From assembly GCA_034440575.1 (NCBI GenBank), contig JAOTOL010001317.1, positions 1 through 64,000 on the forward strand: a stretch of DNA of 64,000 nt. The letters run 5' to 3'. Numbering within the stretch: position 1 is the first letter of the stretch; the number at the start of each line of letters is the position of its first letter. This document shows positions 44,166 to 57,675 of this stretch, one piece after another. The position numbers and the translations under genes are program-made. This DNA comes from Imbricaverruca yamaguchii (Eukaryota; Arthropoda; Thecostraca; Neoverrucidae). The notes under the pieces were generated by a model. It had not been told where the DNA came from and ran no database searches. It saw nothing but the letters and a program-made list of their open reading frames with translations.

Positions 44166-46087
44166 CCCTCTGTCTTTGGATACAGTAATTCTCTTGACAG
44201 AATGCGCGACATGCCAGCGATATGGACGCGGCCCATCAATTCCCAGTGCAGACGCCTTTCACCTACTGTCAGACCGAAGCAGCGGGAACTACAGACAGTT
44301 TATTGCGGCACAAATTCAATCCACGGTCCACTTTGCTGCATGCTTAGTGCAACCAACTGCAACCAGGCTTATAATGTATTATCGCATTATTGGCTATTCA
44401 CATGCACGAGTAATATGGAATGCACTTGTGATCATCGATAGCAGTTTCTTGTCAACGCCAAATTTGGTCTTTCCTTTGCTCTCCATCAAGCGGCTATCCA
44501 ATGCGTCCAATGAACTATGGTAGTCCTAATCTGGGCACTGTGCAAAACACATTAATACAAAAAGCAGCACCATTTGTAAGGGCTTAGATGCACTATACTC
44601 AAAGGAAGTCTGCTTTTTTCTCTACACGATGAGTGGACGATGTGCTCGGTCATGTCGCTCACAGTACCACGAATGGCTAGAATGCAGCCTTGAAGTAGGC
44701 AAATGTGCGCAAGAACATCCCAGTTGGCCAGTAGGATGGTAAGCGAAGATAAGCTCCATTATGAATGCAGCCTGAATAAATCATGATGGTTAGTGTTGTG
44801 GTTAGTATTGAGCGGTGAAACGAAGCCCAGCAAAGAGGAAGTAAATCACGAGGTCAGTTGCTGGTCAAAGGTTCTCGAGATAGGTAGCTCTTTTCGTGAG
44901 GGACGAAGTTGGTCTTCTCGACCTTTAGATTGCAGCTTGTGCTTACGGATAATATAATGAGAGGTTGGAAATTGAATGTTTCAGCTGTCCGTTCTTTATC
45001 TATCATCGCAAAAAGCAAATGTGGCACTTGATGTTATGGGTATAAAAGCATTCGCAAAGTGTGTGTGGGGAGGGGAGGGGAGGGGAGTGGGGAGGGGAGT
45101 GTGTGTGGGGTGGACAGAACCGATTCGCGCAAAAGCGGCGGTATGGGTGCGCTCCAAAAGTTAAATGTAATCATTTATACTGAGCAGCAATTACCATTCA
45201 TCTGCACATTCAAGACGTATTATTTGTGTCGACTATTTCAGTGCATTAACCGTAATGAAATAGAAAGAACTGCTGCATCGGACTGCTTATCATATTTTGT
45301 CAAACAAAAGCTAATTAGATATACTCTTTCTTTCCTTGAAATTAGGAAACGCATTTGTGTGTGGGAGGGGGAAGGTGTCACAGTTACCATTGCTGACCTC
45401 TCAATAAATAAAGGTGGAGGACGGGCCCCTCTGTTCTCCGATCCCCACCCTTTCCCCATGTCCCCGCTAAAAGTCAATCCATAACACCAATTTTCTCGCT
45501 AACGTGCATGATAATCAGGGCGGTAGTGATTGCCACTGGTTGAAAAATTCATCCATCTTATTAGTTTTCAATACAATTTTCGTGGTGGGATCGGGCCGTC
45601 AAAATAACCGCTGAAATTAATTGCATCAGACAGCCACAAACACCATGTATCTTTTCCAGACACAATTCGTACCACTGAATTATCATTGTGCGAACTGTCC
45701 CGCTGTTTTTCGTTTCTGTCGAGGTAATGATGGGTAAAATTGTCCGTAACATCCCCAACAGCTTGCCAATGTCGACAAGGCACATCAGCCTTCACCTCAC
45801 TGAGGGCGGAAGCAGAATATGCCCCTCATGGCGATTTCTTTAAGAACTCGAAAACGTGCGGTGACTTAAATTTGAAACATTAGGTACCTATTCCCACTTT
45901 AATTCAGCAGCTTGTGGCTCAAAATCCAACTTTAACTCACAATGGTTCGGGCGCCAATGGCATCATAGTGACGTCACCTCCCGAAACCTTTAATATAAAT
46001 GAAGGGTGTGCAGAAAAATGGTCCCAAGCCTTGACAACATCATCTTTTCATGTTAGGTAGCAAAACCTTATAGAGGGTGCGTTTTCA
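44166..46087. other. Single-copy DNA with G-rich run at 45062-45115
   Basis: GGGGAGGGGAGGGGAGGGGA and related runs near 45066 could form a G-quadruplex. Otherwise nothing is recognised. Confidence 0.4.
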
Positions 46088-46906
46088 TTAACCCGTCCCG
46101 TCTCGGGGGGTCTTCAACCGCCCCCTCAGGCTTTTTGGCGGAGAGCGGACGACCGGCGCGCGGAAGCCCACCCAAATTTGGCATACCTTTTCCCACATCA
46201 ATTTGACATGCTGATTCAAATTTTTTAGGTCAGGTCATCTATGGTCAATGAGCTATTCAAGGACAAGTGAGGTCACCTTCAAAGAAGTTCAACCAGTCGT
46301 CACACTTCAACGGATACAGATATTTTAATGAAACTTTCAGCGTTTGCTTATCATTACAGATGCAACAAAACGTACCAGTTGAATTTTTCATTTTTTCGTT
46401 TTTGACTACATACAAATTTTGCGTATTTGCCATATTGCAGTTCAAATGCAGGATTTTGGCTAAAGTAAGCATTTTGTATTAGGGCAAGTTGACTTCCAAC
46501 AACGTTTCTCGGTGTGCTCGACGCATTGGAAAAAATTAAAGAAAACTTGAAAACTCAAAATTTTGAAGTTTCTTATTTATTAATTTTAGGGGGGGGGGGG
46601 CAAAAATTATAGCCCTAGTCGATCTCGCTATCTTTTTCTCATTCCAAATACATTTTGTTTTTTCATATATCCCCCAAAATAAACTCTCCAGAGTAAAAAA
46701 TAGTAATGTCATGAAAAGTCATGAAAATCTAGCCTGCCTGGTGACGTCACTTTTGGAGGAATTTTGTTTTGGGGTGGACCCGGACCATACTCATCGAGCG
46801 CTTTCCGATGACATCTCTTTCGTTTTCGTGCGATGCTTAGTTTGGATTTTAGAGTGGGGTTTTCAACCGCCACCCCCCCCGAGACCGAAAAGACGGCGCG
46901 GGTTAA
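46088..46906 (+). mobile_element. Non-autonomous TTAA element, copy B (~811 bp plus TTAA)
   Basis: Bounded by TTAA on both sides (46088-46091, 46903-46906). The ends are inverted: left CCCGTCCCGTCT then CTCGGGGGG; right, reversed, CCCGCGCCGTCT then GGTCTCGGGGG. A TTAA target with inverted ends starting CCC is the pattern of piggyBac elements. No open frame exceeds 76 codons, so it would need a transposase from elsewhere. Copy A at 37841 aligns along the full length. Superfamily assignment is inference. Confidence 0.82.
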
Positions 46907-48160
46907 ACTACCGGTCCAGTGCGATTAAAAACAACACTTAAGCGTTATTTTGCAGAGTTGATGTATTTTGAATGCATCAGAAACATATAAGCATTAATAG
47001 TGCTGGTATTGCCGTTTATTATGTTACGGTTTATTACGGTTCGGAAGTGTTTCTGGACTTCTTAAATTTCCAGGAACACCAGACAAGTTGCAACAGCATT
47101 ATCTCATCTCTCACAACCTGCTTAAACACTTGCTGAACGTGCATATGCCGACCATTATGCCGTTGGAAGGATGCAAGTTCAAAATGCGTATACATTTTAA
47201 CTTGTACTGGATACATTGTGGTGATATAACTGTTCTGTAACAGCTTCACGAAATCTGCTCATGAAACTCGTATTATAACGTCTGACGGACTGATTTAATT
47301 CAATGTCAGTTCTATACTGAACAATTTCTATTCGAAAACGGACGCATCAGTTCCTCGAATTGCTCCAGCAGGCGCTCCAGCAGGTCCAGCAGCTGGACGG
47401 TCGGCGACGTGCCTGTCGACACGTCATCGCTAGCACGGCGGCGCCGGCAGCGTGGCCGGCGGTCCGAGCTGACACACGTCCCGCCGCATCGCTGCAGCAG
47501 CACAGCCGCTCAATTTGCACAGCTGATTAGCCTTATTGTACGGGCACGTCCCGTGCAATTACACTGGCCGCAGTTATTATGACAAACTGATCCGTCCTTA
47601 TCGCACATGCCGCGACATCTCAACTGAAAATGATGCTACCTAATCGCGCACATGAACGTATTCCAAGAAAGCCACAGTCGCTCTTCTCCAAGACAGCTGA
47701 TTCGGAGATGACGGCAGCAGCCGACCAGCAAACGGCTTCGATGCCCGCGCCGTTTGTTGGATGCCAACGTCGTGTGAACCTAACAAATGGCAGCAATCAC
47801 ATCGACCATCCATACGTCGTATGTGTAAATTGTTGGCGTGCATTTCGCCTCACTACTGCGACCCCATCGATTGTAGACGAACGCCAAGCATTAATTCGAA
47901 ATAGCACCGATTTCAACAGATAATTTTAGGCGCCCAGTTAATCATTCAATTAAACACTGACGCCAGGCATCCATACCGACGACCGGTCCCGTGCGGCACC
48001 AGCGGCACCAGCCAATAAACAGAGCGACGGACTCGCACGCGCTGGTGTGAGTGGGTAAACCTGCGGCCAATTAAGCGCTAATTGACTGCCGGCGTGAAGC
48101 CGCTGAGTGGTAAGTGGCACGTCCATCGTAAACTGCCTCGGGGCGGATAAGGCCGAACCT
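46907..48160. other. Single-copy DNA with small GC-rich patch
   Basis: 47340-47540 is CpG-rich and includes GCTCCAGCAGGCGCTCCAGC, a short repeat. No gene supported. Confidence 0.4.
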
Positions 48161-48164
48161 CGCC

Positions 48165-49265
48165 GGCCGGGGTCGCCCGATGTGGGGTGCCGGCCGGGGT
48201 CGCCCGATGTGGGGTGCCGGCCGGGGTCGACAGACGTGGGGCTGCCAGCCGGGGTCGAGAGACGTGGGGCCGCCGGCCGGGGTCGACAGACGTGGGGCTG
48301 CCAGCCGGGGTCGAGAGACGTGGGGCCGCCGGCCGGGGTCGACAGACGTGGGGCTGCCAGCCGGGGTCGAGAGACGTGGGGCCGCCGGCCGGGGTCGACA
48401 GATGTGGGGCCGCCGGCCGGGGTCGCTTGATGTGGGGTGCCGGCCGGGGTCGACAGACGTGGGGCCGCCGGCCCGGGTCGCCCGATGTGGGGCTGCCGGC
48501 CGGGGTCGCTTGATGTGGGGTGCCGGCCGGGGTCGTTTGATGTGGGGCCGCCGGCCGGGGTCGACAGACGTGGGGCTGCCAGCCGGGGTCGAGAGACGTG
48601 GGGCCGCCGGCCGGGGCCGACAGACGTGGGGCTGCCAGCCGGGGTCGAGAGAAGTGGGGCCGCCGGCCCGGGTCGACAGATGTGGGGTGCCGGCCGGGGT
48701 CGACAGATGTGGGGTGCCGGCCGGGGTCGACAGATGTGGGGTGCCGGCCGGGGTCGACAGATGTGGGGTGCCGGCCGGGGTCGACAGACGTGGGGCTGCC
48801 AGCCGGGGTCGAGAGACGTGGGGCCGCCGGCCCGGGTCGAGAGACGTGGGGCCGCCGGGCCGGGTCGACAGATGTGGGGTGCCGGCCGGGGTCGACAGAT
48901 GTGGGGTGCGGGCCGGGGTCGACAGACGTGGGGTGCCGGCCGGAGTCGACAGATGTGGGGCCGCCGGCCGGGGTCGCTTGATGTGGGTGCCGGCCCGGGT
49001 CGCCCGATGTGGGGCCGCCGGCCCGGGTCGCCTGATGTGGGGTGCCGGCCGGGGTCGCTTGATGTGGGGCCGCCGGCCGGGGTCGACAGATGTGGGGTGC
49101 CGGCCGGGGTCGCTTGATGTGGGGCCGCCGGCCCGGGTCGAGAGACGTGGGGCCGCCGGCCGGGGTCGACAGATGTGGGGTGCCGGCCGGGGTCGACAGA
49201 TGTGGGGTGCCGGCCGGGGTCGCCCGATGTGGGGCCGTCGGCCGTGGTCGCTTGATGTTGAGCCG
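48165..49265. repeat. 27/28-bp tandem array, ~40 copies
   Basis: Unit GGGGTCGACAGATGTGGGGT plus GCCGGCC, or the 28-bp form with GGGGCCGCCGGCC. The inner word varies among GACAGA, GAGAGA, GCCCGA and GCTTGA, and these types come in blocks, for example four consecutive GACAGATGTGGGGTG units near 48675-48780. The minus frame open for 538 codons and its companions are array by-products. Confidence 0.95.
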
Positions 49266-49639
49266 TCGGACGCCGCCCGTCTGCACCCCTCCGAGAGCCA
49301 GCATATGACCGCGTGCCATGGCGCCACACCACGGCTGTGACGTGTGACGCCGCAGTGGCGGCACATCTGACGTGTGCCTCACGAGAAATGTTGACGAGCT
49401 CTCGGCATGCTACCACGCTACAGCCGCAGTACAGTACACTCCTTAACGCCACGCGGGCAAATGGCACATACTTATTCCACAATACCGATCCATCTGCTGC
49501 ATTCTTTATATGAGACTGGGTACGGCACAGCAAGCCAGTGATACAAGTGAACAGCGGTGTAGTCAATACCAGGCTAGCTGATACATGCTTGGCGTGAGTC
49601 TGGGAGGGTCACCTCGCGATCCTGGGAAGCTGGGGATCC
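49266..49639. other. Spacer
   Basis: Nothing recognised. Confidence 0.4.
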
Positions 49640-49835
49640 ACATAAGGTGACGGAGAAGCTCAGAAGATACCGGGAAGCTCAAAAGCTATCGGGGAAGCTC
49701 AGAAGGTACCAGGGAAGCTCAGAAAGTACCGGGGAAGTTCAGAAGGTACCGGAGAAGCTCAGAGGGCACCGGGGCTCCACAGAAGGTATTGGAGAAGCTC
49801 AGAAGGTAGCAGGGAAGCTTAGAAGGATGTGCCAC
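49640..49835. repeat. ~20-bp tandem array, ~10 copies
   Basis: GGGGAAGCTCAGAAGGTACC repeated with small changes (AGATACC, AGCTATC, GGGCACC). The plus frame through it (77 codons) is a by-product. Confidence 0.92.
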
Positions 49836-51188
49836 TGCTCACTACCCAATGATTACATCAACTCAATGAGAAGAAGATGAAAGGTAATAAACTTCCTATA
49901 GCATCCCAAGCAATGTCAACTAGAGCAATGACTTGCTATTTCCTGTGCATCATTCAGGGGTGCACTCAGGAGATCCTTTCGAGGTTGATCCACACAATCG
50001 CTAACCCGAACAACCCGGCAATACATAGTTGCTCACAGAACATGAACGATGCTACCGTCGATCTTCCGTAACACAAGCAGCGAAGCAATCAGTTTCGCTA
50101 ATAAGTGGTCCAACCACTTTGGTCGTGGCTTTGACACCATTGGCCCATCCTCGGGTGTACCGTTGTGATCGTTGATCTTTTGGGGGGGGGGGGACATTGG
50201 AACCATTGGCCAACCCTTGGGGGTACCGCTTTGCTCGTTGCTCTTCGGAGGGAGGGGGCATTGGCACCATTGACCAACAACATGTTGAACATGTTGAACA
50301 TGAACATGTCATAGTTCATGTCATTTCGACATCTCACTCCACTCACTTATTTTACATCGCAAGCCTGAGGAAAATCCATTACTTTAACCCTGTGTTTGCC
50401 TGAATATCAGTTGCCTGACACTGATAACTGCAGTAACAAATGGCAACACGTCAACACATAACTGACCTGTGGTGGAATTTGTAGATATTTGGCTCGTATC
50501 GGTCCTGGTAATCAATCGCCTTGTATTCGCAGACATTCGTCCTGGAACAGAACAAAGACGAATCATTCATACTGTGCTTTTGTCTTGAGATGACCAGCCG
50601 GCTGAAGTCAGCATCCAGGGAGTGCACGATCCACCGAGATTAAAACACTTGAAATGTAGCTCAGTCATCGGTGTTTGTCGGACCAGAATGACAAATTGGC
50701 TTTGGCTTCGTTTGCTATCGATAGTGGGTTGACCCGGCAGTTTATTTACCTAATACATCAGGCTGCGGGCGGAAGGAACGCGTCACCAACCTGGAGCGCG
50801 GCTGGTGCTTTCTACGCCAACCGCCACGAAATACATTTTCCACGTCTAACCAAACATTTTCTTGTATAGCTTGAGGACGGAACCTAGCCTATTGATTCCA
50901 AACTATTATCTGAAGCCTGTAATCGCATCTATTGCATAACAACCGTTAGGCAATATTCGTCGGCTATGCTTCCGACGTTTCTATGAGCGAGGGGCTCCAG
51001 TTGCTATGATTATATTGTCGAAGAGTTTGAGCCAAATTCATTGCGCCTCACACGAGAAGGCCGTGTCAGAAACACCAACAGACCAGGAGTGTGCCAGAGA
51101 CGGCACCCTGGCCATGGCCACTTACAAAGGCTGGCTTGGAACCAAAATTGACATAAGGCTGCATCATACTCCAAATATATGCATGTTT
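49836..51188. other. Single-copy DNA with a short inexact duplication
   Basis: Two similar blocks of about 82 bp stand in tandem near 50131-50275 (CATTGGCCCATCCTCGGGTGTACCG and CATTGGCCAACCCTTGGGGGTACCG). No gene is supported; frames are short. Confidence 0.5.
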
Positions 51189-51342
<154 letters not shown>

Positions 51343-53482
51343 CTTAAGGATAGACCCACATTCACGATCTCTGAAGTTCCAAAAACTCCAAAGTTTAATA
51401 ATAGATGCAGTTTCTGGATTTGTAACCCGCAGGTATTCGGAGCTCCGCCGGGCGAGAGAAATGTGAGTCCCCCCGGAACGTTCTACCAAGACCGGCGGTG
51501 GTGGATGACGTAGCTTTTAGGATCAGCCATTATTGTTTTTGAGGTCACATAGAGCAAATCTGGACGCTCTAACATTGTTCCAGCTTCCGTTGCAGTGGTC
51601 TCCACTGCTGATAATCGTTTGGAGATATTGCTGGTTCATACATTATGATCATACTTGTGTGAACTTTTTTCTTCAAGCGTTCATAGACGTAATGCTAAAC
51701 TGAGTACATTAATGCCCATCGGCATTCCCTACGAGTGGATGGAACCCATCTCTACACCCCTGAATACACCATATAATTAATTATGACATGCCCATAGAGA
51801 TTACTTACATACCGACGATGTTATTAGTTTTTAAAATATAAACCAGGAGCACGAGTGGTGTCAGCATGGGATGTGTAGGATGTCAGCACAAAAGAGAATA
51901 GCTTAGCATTGTTCACCACCAACACATCCGGAGCGTGTTCGGGAAAGTAAATAAAATGCCTGCCGCACCATGTAAATCATCTGACGGCTGGTTCGTACTT
52001 TATCAATGGCTCCGCCGCAACTGATAAGGCAGGACACTAGCATTAAAGCAACTCCGGACTTACTGAAGGTACTGTAAATGCTAGATATCCCAGTTATTCG
52101 GATCATCTTTATCTTATTATCTTTTATTCCAAATGATGAAGCGTTGGCACCTACATTTTCATCCATATCGTCATTAGTATCGACTCACAGACTGGCGAAG
52201 TGATGATCGCCAGAGTACTGGCGATAGTGGCGCCATCTTTACCTCTCCATAGTTCGCAAACTGCACACCAGATGGAAACGCCATATTCGTGGTGGTCCGT
52301 GCAGATCGCGTGCCTCGGCTACTGTGCTGCACAAAACAGGTCTTCCAAGGCTTGGCGGAGGCGCGATGGGCGAGGCTGGCAGAAAAGAGGTAGCGCTTCT
52401 ACGAGAGCTGGTGTTCTAGAGCCCGATCACGTCCGTTCGAAGATTACTGATATCCGGGACCTTAACATCGGCATGCATTGTTGAAGGCCAATGGCCCATC
52501 GCGTTCCGGTTCTGCCAGAGTTATAACAGCTGACCGAGTCGTTTGACCGAAGACGCATTGCCCACGGAACTGTGATTAACCTGGTTAGACTACAAGTGTG
52601 AAACATGAAGCCGATCCCGAAAGCCTGTGTTTCTTCTTTCTTCCTCTCTCCTGACAGCTTCCAATTGACCGGGCAGCGGTGACAGAGGTGGAAGCTGGGC
52701 CACGCGTGCTGGTGAATGGATTATGCGACTCTGAAGCTCTACAGATAGCGTGTCTTTCGCCGCATTCTGTGGCATATGGTACATGTGCAGTAGATAGGGG
52801 TTGTGCCGCCGACCTGGCAGGGTTGGAAGCCGACCAGGACATCTGACGACACCGTGCGCAAGCATATCCTTTTTCACGACCAGACATTTTAGAGTGACCT
52901 CCCATTAATTAGTAGCTTTGCCTGGGACAGGCTGCAGGGTGATGGCTTGTTGATGACGATCTCAAGCCGGTGGTGCCTGAGATGCCTTCGCTCGGCTACA
53001 GTACCGGGAGGAAACCGAACGCGAAACCGATCGCGGAAAAACGTCAGATGGTGTCTAAAACCACACTAAGTCGTTACTCAGGTTGAAGTGTCGTAAAGCC
53101 CAAATAACTAACTAATTAACAATTCGTTACTCGAGAGGACTACGTTCCTAGAAAAGCAGCACACTGCAATTTACGGTTACCGTACATTTCGCAGTGGTGA
53201 CGTCGACGAACGGCACGTCGATGCCAACCGGCAATTGGCGCAGCGTTGGCATGGCTCCGCGGCACGGCATCGCGCCGCCACCAGGTCACGAGCGGGGCGC
53301 CAGTTGGGGGCTGACACCCGGCCAGACGACGCCGCCCTCTCATCTGCACCGCAGTTAACTAATGGGGTACGGGACGGCAGATGGGTGGCCGGCACGAGGC
53401 CCTCAGTGCCGTAGGAAGCCGGGGTGGTGATGACCAGACGCTGGTTAGACATTGACGAAGATGGTGAGCTCTGGAGGGAGTT
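51343..53482. other. Single-copy DNA, nothing recognised
   Basis: Frames up to 106 codons show no motif. Confidence 0.4.
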
Positions 53483-53650
53483 TGTGAGGGCCAGCGGCTA
53501 ACAGTGTGGGGGGGGAGAGCAGCGGCTGGCAGGAGACTGTGAAGGCCAGCGGCTGGCCAGACTGTGAAGGCCAGCGGCTGGTAGCAGATTGTGAGAGCCA
53601 GAGGCTGGTAGCAGACTGTGAAGACAGGATGCTGGTTGGAAGGTGGCGCA
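53483..53650. repeat. ~27-bp tandem array, ~6 copies
   Basis: GGCCAGCGGCTGGCAGCAGA plus CTGTGAA, with unit lengths from 19 to 29 bp. Confidence 0.85.
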
Positions 53651-56234
53651 ATCGAGCCCGGCCAGGCCGGCGGAATACTGACGTCACTCCTGCTCCTCTT
53701 CCGGACGGGGAATTTACCTCATTCAACAGCAAACTGGGCCCTCCGCACGGTGAAGTCCCACAAAGCATGTGCTTAACACATCAGAGGTGCGAAGTCCGGC
53801 CTTCAGTATTGCAACCATTTTTATTTCATCCGGACCCGATTAATCATTAATGCTGATGACGTTCATGCAGTCCAAACTATAGTCCGATACTCTGACATAT
53901 TTTACAAGTAATCTTCGGCTCTTTTGCAATTTTTAATCCTAATTTTAAATTGTCACAATTCACAACATTTCAGCTGCTTGCCACTAGAAAATGGCAAACA
54001 GAACAAGATGCACTCTCCGTAGGATAGCTATCGCATATCATATTGCCATGTATGCAATTTAAGACTCAGTTCAAAATGGTACCTACGTAACCCTCGGCCA
54101 TGCGGATTGATGCATCACAATCCTACATGTTTTTTATCGCGACCATGATAAACAACGTCACACGCCAGCTGGTCTCCGCTAAGCATCCCTTGCCGACCAT
54201 GTGGTATGCAACATTTAGGATGCCATTTTAGGTCATTACTCATGTAGTCGTCGAAGGGGAGAAAACGCCAGGTCTATTTTAGCCAAAAGCACGAATTATT
54301 AGCAATTCACCTCACTTATTTCACCGAAATGTCCACGTTGGACCTGGTAGCTTCAATAGCAACTCACCTAGCCTACATACATAGATCATCGATTTTTCCA
54401 AGGTGATTCGAGGTACGTGGATTAACTATGCATGAGACGACTCCCTTCTGCGTATAGGTGACTCCAGGGTTAATCATTTGGATGATGAAATTGAATTTGC
54501 CGTCCCAGGACTATATCCCTCAGGACTATGAAATATGGTTTTCGGCCACTATTTACGAAACTTAAAGAACGAGGTCAATGCATCGTCTCCATGTGAATCT
54601 TGACCTACATATCGAAATATACTACATTGCATATCGTCAGTACATTAAGATACTCTAAATTATTGCTCTGCATATGTGAAGCGTGAATTGCCCGTGGTTT
54701 TGGCGCAGGTAACCATTGAACGCCAACATTCTCGGTTTTTACGATAATTCACGTTTAGCTGATCGGGCAGACTAACTAGCAAATCCAGGTACAAAATCGG
54801 CCCGATACTCACGAAACCTCAGCACATGCAACACTGCTGTTTTCATATCGCTAGTATACCCAGTTTGGAAATGCTAGGAGAAGCATTGGGGAAGGTGCCA
54901 ATATGTGTACCTACCGACGATGATTGGAAATTAGTGAACCGGTCTTCCACCCACGAAATTGGAGGGGCACGGTACCCACGCTCATGGGTGTAGTTCTGTA
55001 CGATTTGGGGGTGGGGGTGAAGGGGTAGCGAACCCCTCAAAGCTAACGTAACCGCCCCATTGATTTCAGTCTTCAACATAGAAGCACATAGAGCGCCTTT
55101 CCCGAAACCGATTTGGCTCCCCTCCAAATTCCTGCATGCATCACCCCACAATAATTTTAGTAGTTTTCTGACCCTGGAGGCCCGTATTCATTGCGAGGTG
55201 TTGCATGCTATTTACTTAATTAATAGTGTCGCACTTATGGAGCCATGTATTGGCAGGGGGAAAAGCGTCACGAGCCGGAGATGCAGGATGTGGGCGGTTT
55301 CCGGGAGCTGTCTGGGCCGAGCCAAGCCTTGACGGAACTGACGTGTAGGTTATTCTGAAGTTCCCTGGCTATCTGATTACTGCGGTCGGGTGATTCCCAC
55401 TGGCCATACGAAGTGATTCAGTACTCGAATGCCACAGACGCTCAGCTTCTCCGGGCTGTATTCTGTAAAAAGAGAGTGCACATCTCACGAAAAGGCGCGC
55501 CTGGGTAAAGCGTGGCTGTTGTTTTTTTTTAATAGATGCAGTGCCCCGGATGGCCATGGTTACGCTTCTCATGCTGTCCACTGGCGGCTTGACCACCACT
55601 GATACCGAGTTCTTGCAAAGTAAGCAATTTGCATACGGCAAGCATAATACTACCACAAGTTATCGCATTGAGTCGAAAATTAATCTGAATGCGTTGTCTT
55701 TTGATGTAAGTAGATCAAAACTACAAACCAAGGTCAACGAATGTTCTCTTCATTGGCATCGATACTGGACTGTCATGGATACACAAAACAATGATAAGTT
55801 AATAAATATCTTGTTGCCAAAGAGCTACTAAACAAAACTAATAACTATGTTCATATTTTGCGAGCCTCATTACGCTTCACTGCTACCGCTCGGGTCCAGG
55901 ATGTCTTCGGCCTTGGAGGCAGGTCATTGGCATTTGGCCCAGGCAGCAGATTAAGTAATCATGATGCGCTTGCGTGGCATGCACCAGGGCGATCAGCACG
56001 CAGTAACGTGCCAAAGCCTACATCATTTCCCAGTTGCAGGCCAATATATGCGCCGTGGGCCGCGGCGGTTACCCCGGGGTCATGTGCCAACTGTCATGAA
56101 TTGTCTGCTAATTCATACTCACGTCCAGCAACTCGGCGGCAGAGCGGAGCATTTGCTCATTCTCGAGCGGCTGCACGCACAGCGATCGCTTACCAGAGCC
56201 TCTAACAGTGCCGGCGGCCGGCGGGGGTGGGGGT
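53651..56234. other. Single-copy DNA, nothing recognised
   Basis: Inverted G/C-rich words (GGAGGGGCACGG near 54960, GGCTCCCCTCCAAATTCC near 55114) might be element ends, but I cannot connect them. No gene supported. Confidence 0.4.
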
Positions 56235-56705
56235 GGGGGTGGGTGGCTGCACCATAACCATGTCGTCAACACCCTCTAACAGTGGCGGCAGAAGGTGGTG
56301 GGTGGAGGCTGCACCATAACTATGTCGTCAACACGTCAACACCCTCTACTGTGGCGGCGGCAGGTGGTGGGTGGAGGCTGTACCATAACCATGTCATCAA
56401 CACCCTCTATTGTGGCGGCGGCTGGTGGTGGGCGGAGGCTGCACCATAACCATGTCATCAACACCCTCTACTGTGGCGGCAGAAGGTGGTGGGTGGAGGC
56501 TGCACCATAACTATGTCGTCAACACGTCAACACCCTCTACTGTGGCGGCGGCAGGTGGTGGGTGGAGGCTGTACCATAACCATGTCATCAACACCCTCGA
56601 CTGTGGCGGCGACAGGTGGTGGGTTGAGGCTGTATCATAACCATGTCGTCAACACCCTCTACTGTGGCGGCGGCAGTTGGTGGGCGGAACATAACCATGT
56701 CGTCA
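56235..56705. repeat. 62-70 bp tandem array, ~7 copies
   Basis: Units hold GGTGGTGGGTGGAGGCTGCA, CCATAACCATGTCATCAACA and CCCTCTACTGTGGCGGCGGC. Some units carry an extra ACACGTCA. The variant GGCAGAAGGTGG with TAACTATGTCG recurs 191 bp apart (56289 and 56480), a higher-order step. Confidence 0.92.
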
Positions 56706-57530
56706 ACGCTCATGCCGGAAGAAAGCCCGACAGTATCTAACATCGCTGCACCACAAAATCGTGCCACGGGCGTCGTCTCGTTAAAATCAGCGGGAATCGG
56801 CCTCTAAAATAATACTCAAAGTTTCCTTTGCAAATAAACCAAGTTGATCATTCGGCAGCTGCCACAGCAGATACATCAAGCGCCGGCGAATAATCGGTCG
56901 GCCTAACTTTCAGCGTGAAACACATCACGTCTTATATCACTGCGCAAGGAATGCGGCAGATGATCCCAAAATAATTGCTGGTAGAATAAACCGATCACAA
57001 TTCCACAAAGCGCTCCGTAAAGCGTCTTAATAACAAGGAATATCCTCGGTCCTTCGATTCACATACATGAGTCATTCGAGGTGTGATGATTGGCAACGCA
57101 CCCGATATCCTCAGCCACTGACCAAACTAAGCCATTTTTCCAATATCCGTTCCTGGTTTTGCCATTGCATTGTGAAATGAGACATCCTAGCCTTGTGGCA
57201 AACAGTTTCGCATCGCACCGCTACATATGTACATTGCAGTCGTGAAATAGCCCATAGACAGTCGTCTGCAGTAAGCTCCCAGTAAAATGGCACAGCCAAT
57301 GAGTACGTTATGTTGTAACGTGCGAGTCTGTTGCATATAAAGGTTAACGCCAATATTTTGCAACATATCATCCGAAACTGTATAATTGATATGCAGTGTA
57401 TTCTGGATCAAGCAATCTTATAACAGGTATGGACCTAAGTTGCAAGTGTGGACCTATATTTAAGTGTTGGTTCTACGTGTGAGCCCAATTCTTGCTACCT
57501 TTGATACCAAATCAGGTTCACATATTGCGA
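56706..57530. other. Single-copy spacer
   Basis: Nothing recognised. Confidence 0.4.
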
Positions 57531-57536
57531 AGCACA

Positions 57537-57675
57537 GCTGACGTCATCTGGACGGCGATACATTGGTGAGCGCCTTGCAAGATGACGTCATCTAGCCAGC
57601 CATGCATTGGTAAGCACCCTGTTGGATGACATCAGCCGGCCGGCCATACAATGGTGAGAACATTGCGACGTCAGT
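57537..57675. repeat. ~44-bp repeat, 3 copies, with TGACGTCA
   Basis: GATGACGTCATCTAGCCAGC then CATGCATTGGTAAGCACC. TGACGTCA lies at 57539-57546 and 57583-57590; the third unit has TGACATCA near 57627 and a fragment GCGACGTCAG follows. A bZIP role is possible but unproven. Confidence 0.8.

Noticed and set aside
47950..49566. 538-codon minus frame with Pro/His-rich repeats
   Set aside because: By-product of the 27/28-bp array, with parallel long frames in other registers.
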